From ZC4RG30 sp965652645 (GTDB lineage Bacteria; Pseudomonadota; Gammaproteobacteria; Steroidobacterales; Steroidobacteraceae), in NCBI GenBank assembly GCA_965652645.1, contig CBFGXE010000003.1, positions 62,001 to 126,000 on the forward strand: a DNA stretch of 64,000 nt. Direction: 5' to 3'. Positions 1-8,126 of the stretch are shown in pieces (position 1 is the stretch's first letter; every line of letters begins with the position of its first letter). The notes below the pieces were generated by a model. The model did not search any database. It had not been told where the DNA came from and saw only the letters and a list, made by a program, of their open reading frames with translations. The translations under genes and the position numbers were made by a program.

Positions 1-1248
1 AAGGACCGCGAGGATCCCGCGCAGGCGGCCAATGCCATCGCCGGCACGCTGAACGCGAAGCTCTCGGGCATCCAGGAAGCCTACATCGGCGTATTCCCCC
101 CGCCGCCGGTGCAGGGCCTGGGCAGCATGGGCGGCTTCAAGCTCAATGTGCAGGACCGCGGCAACCACGGCGCGGAGGCGCTGTACAAGGCCACGCAGGA
201 GGTGCTGGCGAAGGCCGCGCAGGACCCGGCGCTGGCCGGCGTGTATTCCACCTACCAGGTGAACGTGCCGCAGGTGCGCGTGGAGGTGGACCGCGTGAAG
301 GTGAAGCAGCAGGATGTGCGCATCACCGACGTGTTCCAGACGCTGCAGGCCTACCTGGGCTCGGCCTACGTGAACGACTTCAACCGCTTCGGCCGCACCT
401 GGCGGGTGATGGTCCAGGCGGATGCGCCGTTCCGCAACGACATGAACGACATCCTGGCGCTCAAGACGCGCAATGCACGGGGCGAGATGGTGCCGCTGGG
501 CTCGATGGCGACGCTGGAGCGCAGCTTCGGGCCGGACTTCGTCGAACGTTTCAACGCCTACCGCTCCGCCGACATCACCGGCGGCGCGGCACCCGGCCAC
601 AGCTCCGGCGAGTCACAGGCGGCGATCGCGCGCATCCTCGACGAGACCCTGCCGCAGGGCATGAGCTACGAGTGGACCGAGCTGGCCTACCAGCAGCAGA
701 CCGCCAGCGGCACCGCGCTGCTGGTGTTCCCGCTGTGCGTGCTGTTCGTGTTCCTGGTGCTGGCCGCGCAATACGAAAGCCTGAAGCTGCCGCTGGCCAT
801 CATCCTGATCGTGCCGCTGGCGCTGCTGTCGGGACTGGCCGGCGTGCTGCTGCAAGGCAGCGACAGCAATGTGTTCACGCAGGTGGGATTCCTGGTGCTG
901 GTGGCGCTGGCGAGCAAGAACGCCATCCTCATCGTGGAATTTGCCAGGCACCTGCAGGAGGACCGCGGGCTGCCACCGATGCAGGCGGTGCTGGAAGCCG
1001 CGCGCCTCAGGCTGCGACCCATCCTGATGACCTCCATTGCCTTCATCATGGGCGTGGTGCCGCTGGTGCTCGCTGAAGGCGCCGGCGCGGAGGTGCGCCA
1101 GGCGATGGGCGCCACGGTGTTCGCCGGCATGATCGGCGTGACGCTGTTCGGCCTGTTGCTCACGCCCGTGTTCTACCTGCTGGTGCAGCGCCGCCGCGCC
1201 GCTGCCAGCGCGCCGGTATCACTGGAGGCAAGCCATGGCCACACGTAA
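1..1248 (+). CDS. RND multidrug efflux permease, C-terminal part (5' end outside window)
   Basis: The frame is open from the first base, so the gene begins upstream; 415 codons are visible. It is the C-terminal part of an inner-membrane HAE1-type RND proton/drug antiporter: the end of the second porter domain, then hydrophobic helices from about visible residue 235. The motif ASKNAILIVEFA near visible residue 305 and a final LLTPVFYLLVQRR helix are typical of AcrB/MexB homologues. In the family, this subunit trimerises and exports amphiphilic compounds through a periplasmic adaptor and an outer-membrane channel. The channel gene follows and overlaps its last 14 bases; the adaptor gene is presumably upstream. 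The identification is sure, the substrate unknown. Confidence 0.95.
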   Translation, partial: KDREDPAQAANAIAGTLNAKLSGIQEAYIGVFPPPPVQGLGSMGGFKLNVQDRGNHGAEALYKATQEVLAKAAQDPALAGVYSTYQVNVPQVRVEVDRVKVKQQDVRITDVFQTLQAYLGSAYVNDFNRFGRTWRVMVQADAPFRNDMNDILALKTRNARGEMVPLGSMATLERSFGPDFVERFNAYRSADITGGAAPGHSSGESQAAIARILDETLPQGMSYEWTELAYQQQTASGTALLVFPLCVLFVFLVLAAQYESLKLPLAIILIVPLALLSGLAGVLLQGSDSNVFTQVGFLVLVALASKNAILIVEFARHLQEDRGLPPMQAVLEAARLRLRPILMTSIAFIMGVVPLVLAEGAGAEVRQAMGATVFAGMIGVTLFGLLLTPVFYLLVQRRRAAASAPVSLEASHGHT

Positions 1249-2650
1249 CCTGATCCCCGCCGTCGCCGCCGCCGTGCTGGCGGCGTGCGCGGTGGGCCCG
1301 GACTACCGCACGCCTGATCTGTCGCTGCCGCAGCAACTGGAGGGCAGTGCCGAAGCTGGCGTGCGCGAGGCGGATGGGGCCAGCCTCGCCACTTTCTGGA
1401 CACAGTTCGGCGATCCGGTGCTCGACGGGCTGGTGCAGTCGGCGATGTTCGCCAACCACGACCTGCGCATCGCGCTGTCACGATTGAACGAGGCGCGCGC
1501 GTTGCGCGGTGCCGCCCGCCTCGACCTGGGCCCCACCGTGATGGTGAATGCCGGCTACAGCGAAGGCCGCCTCGCAGAGTTGGAGTCCCGCGGGGGCCCG
1601 CGCGACGTGGAGGGCTACGACGCGGGCTTCGACGCCACCTGGGAACTGGACTTCTTCGGTCGCAGCCGTCGCGCGCTGGAGGCAGCCAATGCGCAGCTGG
1701 GCGCGGCCGAGGCCGGGCTGCGCGACGTGCAGGTATCGGTGGCGGCCGAACTATCGCGCAGCTATTTCGAGCTGCGGGGCAACCAGCAGCGCCTTGAGGT
1801 GGCCCGCCGCAACGTGGCCAACCAGGCCGAAACGCTGCAGCTCACGCAGGCGCGGCTGGAAGCCGGCACCGGCACGGAGCTGGATACCTCGCGCGCCGCC
1901 GCGCAGCTTGCCGCCACGCGCGCCTTCATCGCTCCGCTGGAAGCCGCCGTGGCGCGTGCCATCCACCGCATCGGCGTGCTCTCAGGGCAGGACCCGGGCG
2001 CATTGCGCGCGCAGCTTGCCCTGCCGGGCGAACTGCCCGCGGTACCGGAGTTCATTCCGGCCGCCAATCCGGCGGAGCTGCTGCGCCGGCGCCCGGACAT
2101 CCGTGTGTCGGAGCGGCGCCTCGCGGCGGCCACGGCGCGCATCGGGGTGGAAGTGGCCGACCTCTTCCCGCGCGTAACGCTCACCGGCGGCGCGGGTTAC
2201 AGCGCGGCCAGCCTGGATGCGCTGGGCGACCCGGGCAGCGGCCGCTACCGGATTGCCCCCGGCCTCTCCTGGGCGCTGTTCGACCTGGGCCATGTGCGCG
2301 CGCGCATTGCCGCCGCCCGCGCCCGCGGCGAGGGCGAGCTGGCCGCCTATGAGCAGGCCGTGCTGCTGGCACTGCAGGAAACCGAGGATGCACTGGTGAC
2401 CCACGCCCGGGCGCGGGAGCGGCTTGGGCAGCTCTCCCTGGCCGCCGAGGCCAGCGGCACGGCGGCACGGCTGGCACGGCTGCGCTACGAGAACGGCGTG
2501 GTGGACTTCCTGCAGGTGCTGGATGCCGAACGCACCCTGCTGCAGGCCGAGGACACCCTGGCCCAGGGCCGCACCGAGGCCGCCACCAGCCTGGTGGTCC
2601 TCTACAAGGCGCTGGGCGGGGGCTGGCCTGCGCCGGCGGGCGGCGGATGA
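1235..2650 (+). CDS. RND efflux outer-membrane channel lipoprotein (OprM/NodT family)
   Basis: A 471-residue outer-membrane factor that would form the TolC-like exit duct for the RND pump encoded just upstream. The N-terminus is a lipoprotein signal with lipobox LAAC, giving a mature Cys at residue 18, followed by the CAVGPDYRTP stretch found in almost all OprM/NodT proteins. Two repeated OEP halves follow; the LLRRRPDIRVSERRLAAA motif near residues 284-301 is diagnostic. The length matches the family (450-490). The ATG at 1235 lies inside the end of the permease gene, so the two are translationally coupled. Confidence 0.95.
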   Translation: MATRNLIPAVAAAVLAACAVGPDYRTPDLSLPQQLEGSAEAGVREADGASLATFWTQFGDPVLDGLVQSAMFANHDLRIALSRLNEARALRGAARLDLGPTVMVNAGYSEGRLAELESRGGPRDVEGYDAGFDATWELDFFGRSRRALEAANAQLGAAEAGLRDVQVSVAAELSRSYFELRGNQQRLEVARRNVANQAETLQLTQARLEAGTGTELDTSRAAAQLAATRAFIAPLEAAVARAIHRIGVLSGQDPGALRAQLALPGELPAVPEFIPAANPAELLRRRPDIRVSERRLAAATARIGVEVADLFPRVTLTGGAGYSAASLDALGDPGSGRYRIAPGLSWALFDLGHVRARIAAARARGEGELAAYEQAVLLALQETEDALVTHARARERLGQLSLAAEASGTAARLARLRYENGVVDFLQVLDAERTLLQAEDTLAQGRTEAATSLVVLYKALGGGWPAPAGGG

Positions 2651-2652
2651 CC

Positions 2653-2658
2653 TACACT
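2653..2658 (+). promoter_or_regulatory. -10 element TACACT ahead of the histidine kinase
   Basis: TACACT lies 7 bases before the ATG at 2666, matching the -10/start spacing seen at other genes in this window. No convincing -35 is visible. If used, the transcript starts at or next to that ATG, and translation of the kinase would depend on the small ORF at 2666-2710. Confidence 0.4.
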
Positions 2659-2665
2659 TGAGGCA

Positions 2666-2710
2666 ATGAAGGCGTGCCACGGCACTTCACCGATCCCGAG
2701 CAGCCCATGA
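2666..2710 (+). other. Putative 14-residue leader peptide coupled to the histidine kinase
   Basis: A small ORF, MKACHGTSPIPSSP, starts 7 bases after the -10-like TACACT. Its TGA (2708-2710) overlaps the kinase ATG (2707-2709) as ATGA. It has no Shine-Dalgarno sequence, as expected for leaderless translation. Position and overlap suggest translational coupling to the kinase. The alternative is chance, with the kinase starting at the in-frame GTG at 2674. Confidence 0.3.
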
Positions 2711-4455
2711 ACGCGGTCTCACCGACATCCTGGTGCGCCAACGCCGCTCCCTGGCGCGAGCAGCTTCTCTCGGCCACGGCGCAGGCCAGCCGGCTGCTGC
2801 TGGAATCCTCCAACGTGATGTCGCGCATGCCCGAGGTGCTGCAGCTCATCGGCGAGGCCGCCGAGGTGGATCGCACCACGCTGGCCCTGGTGGACATCTG
2901 CGATGGCGGCGAGCGCTGGCTGGAAATCCGCAGCCAGTGGACGGCGCCGGGCATCGACCGCGACGGCAGTGCCGGCAGCAGCGGCATCTGGCGCCCGCGT
3001 CGCCTCGACTGCTTCTGCACCGAACTGCAGGCCGGGCGCAGCGTCTACCTGTGCAGCGAGAGCTGGCCCTCGGACATTTCCATCGCCAGCCAGGACGCGA
3101 AGAGTTCCATCATCGTGCCGTTCATGATCGACGGCGAATACGGCGGCGTGGTCGGTTTCGACTCGCTGCGCCAGGAACGCCGCTTCGACACCGCGGTGGT
3201 CTCGGCGCTGGAGATCGCCGCCAGCGTGATCGGCGCGGCGCTGCAGCGCGAGCGCCTGCTGGAGACCATGCGCCGCGAGCGGGAAGAGGCCGCCGAGCAG
3301 CGCGTGGCCGAGCTCGCCCGGGCCAACGCGGCGCTGCGCAAGAACCTGGAGCGCCTGGCCGGCCAGCCGGCGGAGTTTTTCAGCCACCTGCTGCTGGAAA
3401 CGCTGCGCAATGCCGGCGCCGAGGCGGCCACCGCCGTGGTGCGCAGCCAGGAGTCCGACGACTGGGTGGTGGTGTGCCACTCGCGCGACGGGCGCATTAC
3501 CCAGGCCGATTTCGCCGCCAGCGTGCCGCTGCGCGATTCCACTTTCGTGCAGCAGATGGCGGTGCTGCGCGAGCCGGTGCACGTGCCGCTGGATGGCAGC
3601 GCGCCGCTGCCGGAATGGCCGGAGCTCATCGACTTCCACCGCCGGTCCGGGCACGGCAGCCTCTACATGCTGCCGCTGGTGTTCGGCGAGAGCAACCTGG
3701 GCGTGGTGGGGCTCGGGTTCCGCCGGCACCAGCCGCTGCGCTCGGAGCTGGCGGAACTGCTGGTGGCACTGGGCCAGCAGGTCACGCTGGCGCTGGGCCT
3801 GAAGCGGCTGTTCCACAGCGCGCGGCAGACCGCGGTGCTGGCCGAACGCAACCGCATCGGCCGGGAGATCCACGACGGACTCGCGCAGGCCTTCACCGGC
3901 ATCCTGATGCAGCTCGCGGCTGCCGAGGAGCTGGCCGAGGGGTCGCCGCTGCAGTCCGTCCACCACCGCATCCGCGACATCGCGCGCGAGGGACTGACCG
4001 AGGCCCGCCGCTCGGTGCTGGCGCTGCGCGCGGACGAGCAGCCCCGTCCGGGCGGGCTGGAGATGGCGCTGCGCCAGCTGGCCGAGCGCTCCACGATATC
4101 CGGCCGCATCGTCTCTACCTTCCATGGCGGCGGTGCCACGGGACTGGCGCCCGAGCACGAGCATGCGCTGCTGCGCATCGCGCAGGAGGCGGTGATCAAT
4201 GCCGTGCGCCACGCCGAGCCGCGCAACATCGAGATCCACCTGGGCAGCAGCGGCGAGGAGGTGATGCTGTGCGTGCGCGATGACGGCCGCGGCATGCGCG
4301 GCAGGCCCGAGCTATACGCCGGCCAGGGCTTCGGGCTGGCCAACATGCGCGAGCGCGCCGAGGCACTGGGCGGCCGCTGGGAGCTGGACAGCGATGCAGT
4401 CAGCGGCACGCGCGTCACCGTGCGCATCCCGCGCCAGTCACGGAGTGCGGCATGA
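2707..4455 (+). CDS. GAF-domain sensor histidine kinase, NarX/DegS-like (HisKA_3)
   Basis: A soluble 582-residue kinase with no transmembrane segment. The order is a GAF-like sensor (about 20-185), a charged coiled coil (about 185-215), a second GAF-like domain (about 215-350), a HisKA_3 dimerisation domain and an HATPase_c domain. The phosphoacceptor His is in GREIHDGLAQAF (near residue 387); the N-box is QEAVINAVRHAE and the G1 box DDGRGM. It would phosphorylate the NarL-type regulator encoded next, whose ATG overlaps its stop as ATGA. I chose ATG 2707 because of the overlapping leader ORF; GTG 2674 is an in-frame alternative that adds 11 residues. Adjacency to the RND genes suggests, but does not prove, control of efflux. 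Confidence 0.92.
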   Translation: MNAVSPTSWCANAAPWREQLLSATAQASRLLLESSNVMSRMPEVLQLIGEAAEVDRTTLALVDICDGGERWLEIRSQWTAPGIDRDGSAGSSGIWRPRRLDCFCTELQAGRSVYLCSESWPSDISIASQDAKSSIIVPFMIDGEYGGVVGFDSLRQERRFDTAVVSALEIAASVIGAALQRERLLETMRREREEAAEQRVAELARANAALRKNLERLAGQPAEFFSHLLLETLRNAGAEAATAVVRSQESDDWVVVCHSRDGRITQADFAASVPLRDSTFVQQMAVLREPVHVPLDGSAPLPEWPELIDFHRRSGHGSLYMLPLVFGESNLGVVGLGFRRHQPLRSELAELLVALGQQVTLALGLKRLFHSARQTAVLAERNRIGREIHDGLAQAFTGILMQLAAAEELAEGSPLQSVHHRIRDIAREGLTEARRSVLALRADEQPRPGGLEMALRQLAERSTISGRIVSTFHGGGATGLAPEHEHALLRIAQEAVINAVRHAEPRNIEIHLGSSGEEVMLCVRDDGRGMRGRPELYAGQGFGLANMRERAEALGGRWELDSDAVSGTRVTVRIPRQSRSAA

Positions 4456-5081
4456 GCTCCCCGGCGCCCATCCGCGTCATCCTCGCCGACGACCACCCGG
4501 TGGTGCGCGACGGGCTGGCCACCATCGTCAACCAGCAGAAGGACATGCAGGTGGTGGCCGAGGCCGATGACGGCGACGCCGCCATCGCCGTCTTCGAGGA
4601 ACACCGCCCGGACGTGATGGTGCTCGACCTGCGCATGCCGCGCCGCGACGGCGTGTCGGTGGTGGAGCATGTGCTGGACCGGCACCCGAAGGCGCGCCTG
4701 CTGATCATGACCACCTACGACGGCGACGAGGACATCTTCAAGAGCCTGAGCCGCGGCGCCAAGGGCTACCTGCTGAAGGACGCCCCACGCCAGGAGATCC
4801 TCGCCGCCATCCGCGCCGTGGCTGCCGACCAGCCCTACACCTCCGGCGCCATCGCCGCCAAGGCCCTGCAGCGCATGGCGCGCCCCAGCCTCACGCAGCG
4901 CGAGCTCGACGTGCTGCAGCAGCTCGCCCAGGGACGCAGCAACAAGGAAATCGGCCGCCGGCTGGCCATCACCGAGGGCACGGCCAAGACGCACGTGAAG
5001 GCCATCCTCACCAAGCTGGATGCCATCAGCCGCACCGAGGCGGTGGCGGTGGCGCACAAGCGGGGGCTGATCCGCCTCTAG
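4452..5081 (+). CDS. NarL/FixJ-family response regulator
   Basis: A 209-residue two-domain regulator. The receiver domain (1-120) has the acidic pair at the N-terminus (ADDHP) and the phosphoacceptor Asp in VMVLDLRMPRRDG near residue 58, with the conserved Lys in YLLKDA. The C-terminal LuxR-type helix-turn-helix (about 143-205) includes LTQRELDVLQQLAQG and NKEIGRRL. Its start overlaps the kinase stop by four bases, so the pair form one two-component system. Target genes cannot be read from the sequence; the upstream RND pump is the obvious candidate. Confidence 0.95.
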   Translation: MSSPAPIRVILADDHPVVRDGLATIVNQQKDMQVVAEADDGDAAIAVFEEHRPDVMVLDLRMPRRDGVSVVEHVLDRHPKARLLIMTTYDGDEDIFKSLSRGAKGYLLKDAPRQEILAAIRAVAADQPYTSGAIAAKALQRMARPSLTQRELDVLQQLAQGRSNKEIGRRLAITEGTAKTHVKAILTKLDAISRTEAVAVAHKRGLIRL

Positions 5082-5097
5082 CGCGCCACCGGCGCGC
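5081..5097. terminator. GC-rich hairpin between convergent genes (possible terminator)
   Basis: A perfect 7-bp stem (GCGCGCC / GGCGCGC) with a 3-base loop begins at the last base of the regulator's stop codon and sits before the convergent small gene. There is no T-tract on either strand, so intrinsic termination is uncertain. Confidence 0.3.
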
Positions 5098-5104
5098 CGG
5101 CCGC

Positions 5105-5305
5105 TCAGTGCAGCGTGGCCCAATTGAGGATGCGGATGTCCTCGGCGGGCAGGTCGAGGTTGCGCGCCAGCAGCGTGCGCAAGTCGGCCGCCTCGCGCTG
5201 CGGACGCAGCGCGGCGCGCAGCTCCACCACGCCCCGGTATTCGTCCGGCGCGGCAGGCATCTCGGCTGCCTCGGTCATGAAATGCGCGTAGTACTTGCGG
5301 GACAT
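5105..5305 (-). CDS. Small conserved-looking hypothetical protein (66 aa)
   Basis: I do not recognise this protein. It starts MSRKYYAHFMTEAAEMP, is rich in Leu, Ala, Arg and Glu, and is predicted soluble and mainly helical with no signal peptide. The ATG at 5305 was chosen because GGAGGG lies 10 bases upstream; the in-frame ATG at 5323 has no ribosome binding site, and the much longer frame upstream (to 5836) runs antisense to greB. It is divergent from greB and convergent with the response regulator. Function unknown. Confidence 0.55.
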   Translation of the reverse strand: MSRKYYAHFMTEAAEMPAAPDEYRGVVELRAALRPQREAADLRTLLARNLDLPAEDIRILNWATLH

Positions 5306-5455
5306 GGAAAAATAGCCCTCCATGGACAGGCTATTCCCGTGCCGTGCACGCCGCTGTGCGCGGCCGCACAGAACATCATCATATGGTGAAATGCGTTTTT
5401 CCCTGATTACACGCGCATCCGACACGCGCAATGCAGCGCATGCAGGTGCGCCGCG

Positions 5456-5959
5456 ATGAGCCGCTACCGCCCTCCCTCGCGCCCGGGTTCGCGCTACATC
5501 ACGCCCGCGGGCCACGCACGAATGAAGGCCGAGCTGGACCAGCTCTGGCGCGTGGAGCGCCCGCAGGTAACCGCAGCCGTGAGCGCGGCGGCCGCGCTGG
5601 GCGACCGCTCGGAGAACGCCGAGTACATCTACGGCAAGAAGCGCCTGCGCGAGATCGACGCGCGCGTGCGGCACCTGCGCAAAAGGCTGGACGGCATGGT
5701 GGTGGTGGACCAGCCACCCTCCGACCCGCAGCGGGTGTTCTTCGGTGCCTGGGTGACGCTGGAGCGCGGTGAGGATGGCGCCGAGCTGCGCTACCGCATC
5801 GTCGGGCCGGACGAGTTCGACATGGAAGAGGGTCACATCAGCATGGACGCGCCGCTGGCGCGGGCACTGCTGGGCAAGCCGCTGGATGCCGAGGTGGTGG
5901 TGAACGTAGCGGGCCGCGAGGCCCGCTACGTGATCACTGCCGTGGACTACGTGGCCTGA
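5456..5959 (+). CDS. greB: Transcript cleavage factor GreB
   Basis: A 167-residue Gre factor. These bind the RNA polymerase secondary channel and stimulate cleavage of backtracked RNA. The N-terminal coiled coil starts YITPAGHARMKAELDQL and carries the acidic tip GDRSENAEYIYGKK (about residues 44-57), whose Asp and Glu hold the catalytic magnesium. The C-terminal FKBP-like domain includes YRIVGPDEFD. The IYGKK after the tip and the 167-residue length favour GreB over GreA. AGGTG lies 8 bases before the ATG. The stop abuts the stop of the convergent homospermidine synthase gene, leaving no spacer. Confidence 0.95.
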   Translation: MSRYRPPSRPGSRYITPAGHARMKAELDQLWRVERPQVTAAVSAAAALGDRSENAEYIYGKKRLREIDARVRHLRKRLDGMVVVDQPPSDPQRVFFGAWVTLERGEDGAELRYRIVGPDEFDMEEGHISMDAPLARALLGKPLDAEVVVNVAGREARYVITAVDYVA

Positions 5960-7384
5960 TCAGACCACGCGCACGTTCTTGAACTGCCAGGGATCGGACA
6001 GGTCGAGGTCTTCGGCGAACAGGCGCTCCCGGTCGGCCAGCGGCGACCAGTCGGAATAGGCACCAGTGACCGTGCCCAGGTAGGGGCGGCACAGCTCCAG
6101 CATGCGCTTGTGGTCGAGTTCGTCGGGCTCGACCAGGCCGCGATCGGGGTTCTCGATGGCCCAGATCACGCCGGCCAGCACGGCCACGGTGACCTGCAGG
6201 CTGGTGGCATTGTTGTAGGGCACCAGCTTGCGCGCCTCCTCGACCGACAGCTGCGAGCCATACCAGTAGGCGTTCTTCTTGTGCCCGGCCAGCAGCACGC
6301 CGAGCTCGTCGATGCCCGAGGTGATCTCGTTCATCAGGATGCGCTTGCGCTCCTGCATGTTCCAGTTGCGCCCGGCCAGCTCGTGGATGGACATCACGGC
6401 CGAATCACACGGGTGGTAGGCGTAATGCGAGGTGGGCCGGTAGACCACATCGCCATGCTCCTTCACCGTGTAGTAGTCGGCGATGGAGATGGACTCGCTG
6501 TGCGTGATCAGGAACCCGTGGATGGGCCCGGCCTTGGGCGTCCAGGTGCGCACGCGCGTGGCGGCGCCCGGCTGGTTCAGGTAGATGGCCGAGCCGCAAC
6601 CGAAATCGTGGCGCTTGGCATCGCGCGGGAAGTTGCGCTCATGCGAGCCCCAGCCCAGCTCCGCCGGCTGGCAACCCTCGGAGACGAAACCGTCCACCGA
6701 CCAGGTGTTCACGAACTCGCCAACTTCCTTCGGGCGGTTGGTGACCTGCGTGTCGCGCTCGGCGATGTGGATCACCTTCACGCCCAGCGCGCGCGCCAGG
6801 GCGGCCCATTCCTCGCGATTGGCGGGATCGGGCCTGTCGGCCTGCACGCCGATGTCGCGTTTCAGGTTGAGCAGCGCCTCCTTCACGAAGTGCGAGACCA
6901 GGCCCGGGTTCGCGCCATGGGTGATGACGGCGGTGGGATTCTTCGCGGTGAGCTCGGTGCGCAGCGTCAGCGCATCCTCGCGCAGCGCGTAGTTGGTGCG
7001 GCGGGCCGGGGGCACGGTGGGATCGGTGTAGCCGCCCAGCCATGGCTCGATGCAGGTGTCGATGTACATGGCGCCGCGTTCCCAGCAGTGCTTGATCAGC
7101 GCGGTGCTGGAGACGTCGACCGACAGGTTGACGAGGAAGTCGCCGCGGCCCAGCAGGCCGTCGAGCACACGCCGGTAGTTCTCGCGCACCAGCGGCTCGA
7201 CGATGAAACGCACGCCCAGCTGTTCGGCCTCGGCGCGCCCGGCCTCATCGGCGGTGACGATGACGATGCGCGAGGCGGGAATGCCGATGTGGCGGAGGAA
7301 AAGCGGCAGCACGCCCTGGCCGATGCTGCCGAAGCCCACCATCACGATGCGGCCGGGGAATTCCACGTGAACCTTGTCAGTCAT
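5960..7384 (-). CDS. hss: Homospermidine synthase
   Basis: A 474-residue NAD-dependent homospermidine synthase of the saccharopine-dehydrogenase-like fold. In the family it makes sym-homospermidine from two putrescines, or from putrescine and spermidine. The N-terminal Rossmann motif is VGFGSIGQGVLPL (about 16-28); MYIDTCIEPWLGGY (about 106-119) and THGANPGLVSHFVKEAL are characteristic. The length matches the bacterial enzyme (about 470-480). The gene lies 15 bases after the GST gene on the same strand. With speA at 8999 it suggests a polyamine pool built from arginine and ending in homospermidine, though the agmatine-to-putrescine enzymes are not in this window. Confidence 0.93.
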   Translation of the reverse strand: MTDKVHVEFPGRIVMVGFGSIGQGVLPLFLRHIGIPASRIVIVTADEAGRAEAEQLGVRFIVEPLVRENYRRVLDGLLGRGDFLVNLSVDVSSTALIKHCWERGAMYIDTCIEPWLGGYTDPTVPPARRTNYALREDALTLRTELTAKNPTAVITHGANPGLVSHFVKEALLNLKRDIGVQADRPDPANREEWAALARALGVKVIHIAERDTQVTNRPKEVGEFVNTWSVDGFVSEGCQPAELGWGSHERNFPRDAKRHDFGCGSAIYLNQPGAATRVRTWTPKAGPIHGFLITHSESISIADYYTVKEHGDVVYRPTSHYAYHPCDSAVMSIHELAGRNWNMQERKRILMNEITSGIDELGVLLAGHKKNAYWYGSQLSVEEARKLVPYNNATSLQVTVAVLAGVIWAIENPDRGLVEPDELDHKRMLELCRPYLGTVTGAYSDWSPLADRERLFAEDLDLSDPWQFKNVRVV

Positions 7385-7399
7385 TTCGTTGTCTGTACC

Positions 7400-8071
7400 T
7401 CATTGAGTGTCGAGCCTGTGCCAGCCGGGCGCGAGGGTCTTCCCGAAACCCGGCAGCGCTTCCACGCGCCGCAGCCAGCGGGCCAGCTGCGGGTAGTGCA
7501 CTTCGGCAGGCAGGAAGCGGCTGGCCAGTTCCCGCGCGCCGGGTTGCAATAAGGCCCGATGCAGCACGCGGATGCAAGGAAAAATCGCGATGTCCGCCGC
7601 CGACGGGGCATCTCCCACGATCCAGTCGCCTTTCGACAGCCTGGCTTCGATGGTGCGCGCTTCGCCGGCCACCGTGTGCATGGCGCGCAGCAGCGCGGCC
7701 TCGCCGAAACGCGGCGCCGGTTTCACCAGCTCGCCCACCAGGCGCATCAGGTCGGCCTCGGTGTAGGCCTGGAATTCGTTGATCACGCGCATGATCACGC
7801 CGGCCTCCTCGGGGCTGTTGCCGAACAGCGGCGGCGAGGGGTACTTGAGGTCGAGGTAATAGAGGATGGCCAGCGACTCGAACACCACGTAGTCGCCGTC
7901 GCGCAGCACCGGCAGGCGCCCGCGCGGGTTCATCGCCATCAGCTGCGGCGACTTGTGCTCCTGGAAATCCGTCTGCAGCAGGTGGCTGCGCCACTCCAGG
8001 CCCTTCAGCTGCAGGGCGAGCAGCACGCGCCAGCAGTAGGGGCTGCCGCTGCCCCAGTACACGTCGATCAC
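7400..8071 (-). CDS. Glutathione S-transferase family protein
   Basis: A 223-residue cytosolic GST-like protein. The N-terminal thioredoxin-like domain (1-80) has GSGSPYCWRVLLAL at the active-site turn (Ser or Cys near residues 8-13 as catalytic candidates), the cis-Pro in RGRLPVL, and the glutathione-binding FESLAILYYLD. The C-terminal all-helical domain fills the rest. The start is a GTG with no ribosome binding site but with TACAAT exactly 6 bases upstream, consistent with a leaderless mRNA. Homospermidine synthase follows in the same unit. Substrate unknown. Confidence 0.9.
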   Translation of the reverse strand: MIDVYWGSGSPYCWRVLLALQLKGLEWRSHLLQTDFQEHKSPQLMAMNPRGRLPVLRDGDYVVFESLAILYYLDLKYPSPPLFGNSPEEAGVIMRVINEFQAYTEADLMRLVGELVKPAPRFGEAALLRAMHTVAGEARTIEARLSKGDWIVGDAPSAADIAIFPCIRVLHRALLQPGARELASRFLPAEVHYPQLARWLRRVEALPGFGKTLAPGWHRLDTQ

Positions 8072-8077
8072 CGCGGG

Positions 8078-8083
8078 ATTGTA
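8078..8083 (-). promoter_or_regulatory. -10 element TACAAT of the GST/hss unit
   Basis: Read on the minus strand, TACAAT (5 of 6 consensus bases) ends 6 bases before the GTG at 8071. This predicts a transcript starting at the start codon. The -35 region is not recognisable. Confidence 0.55.
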
Positions 8084-8126
8084 GCGGCGAATTGTGCCCG
8101 GCGCCGCGCGGCCCCATCATTCGCGG

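Noticed and set aside
5354..5371. Hairpin CTGTGCG-CGGC-CGCACAG before greB
   Set aside because: Perfect 7-bp stem, but far from any T-tract or start; not supported as a terminator or operator.
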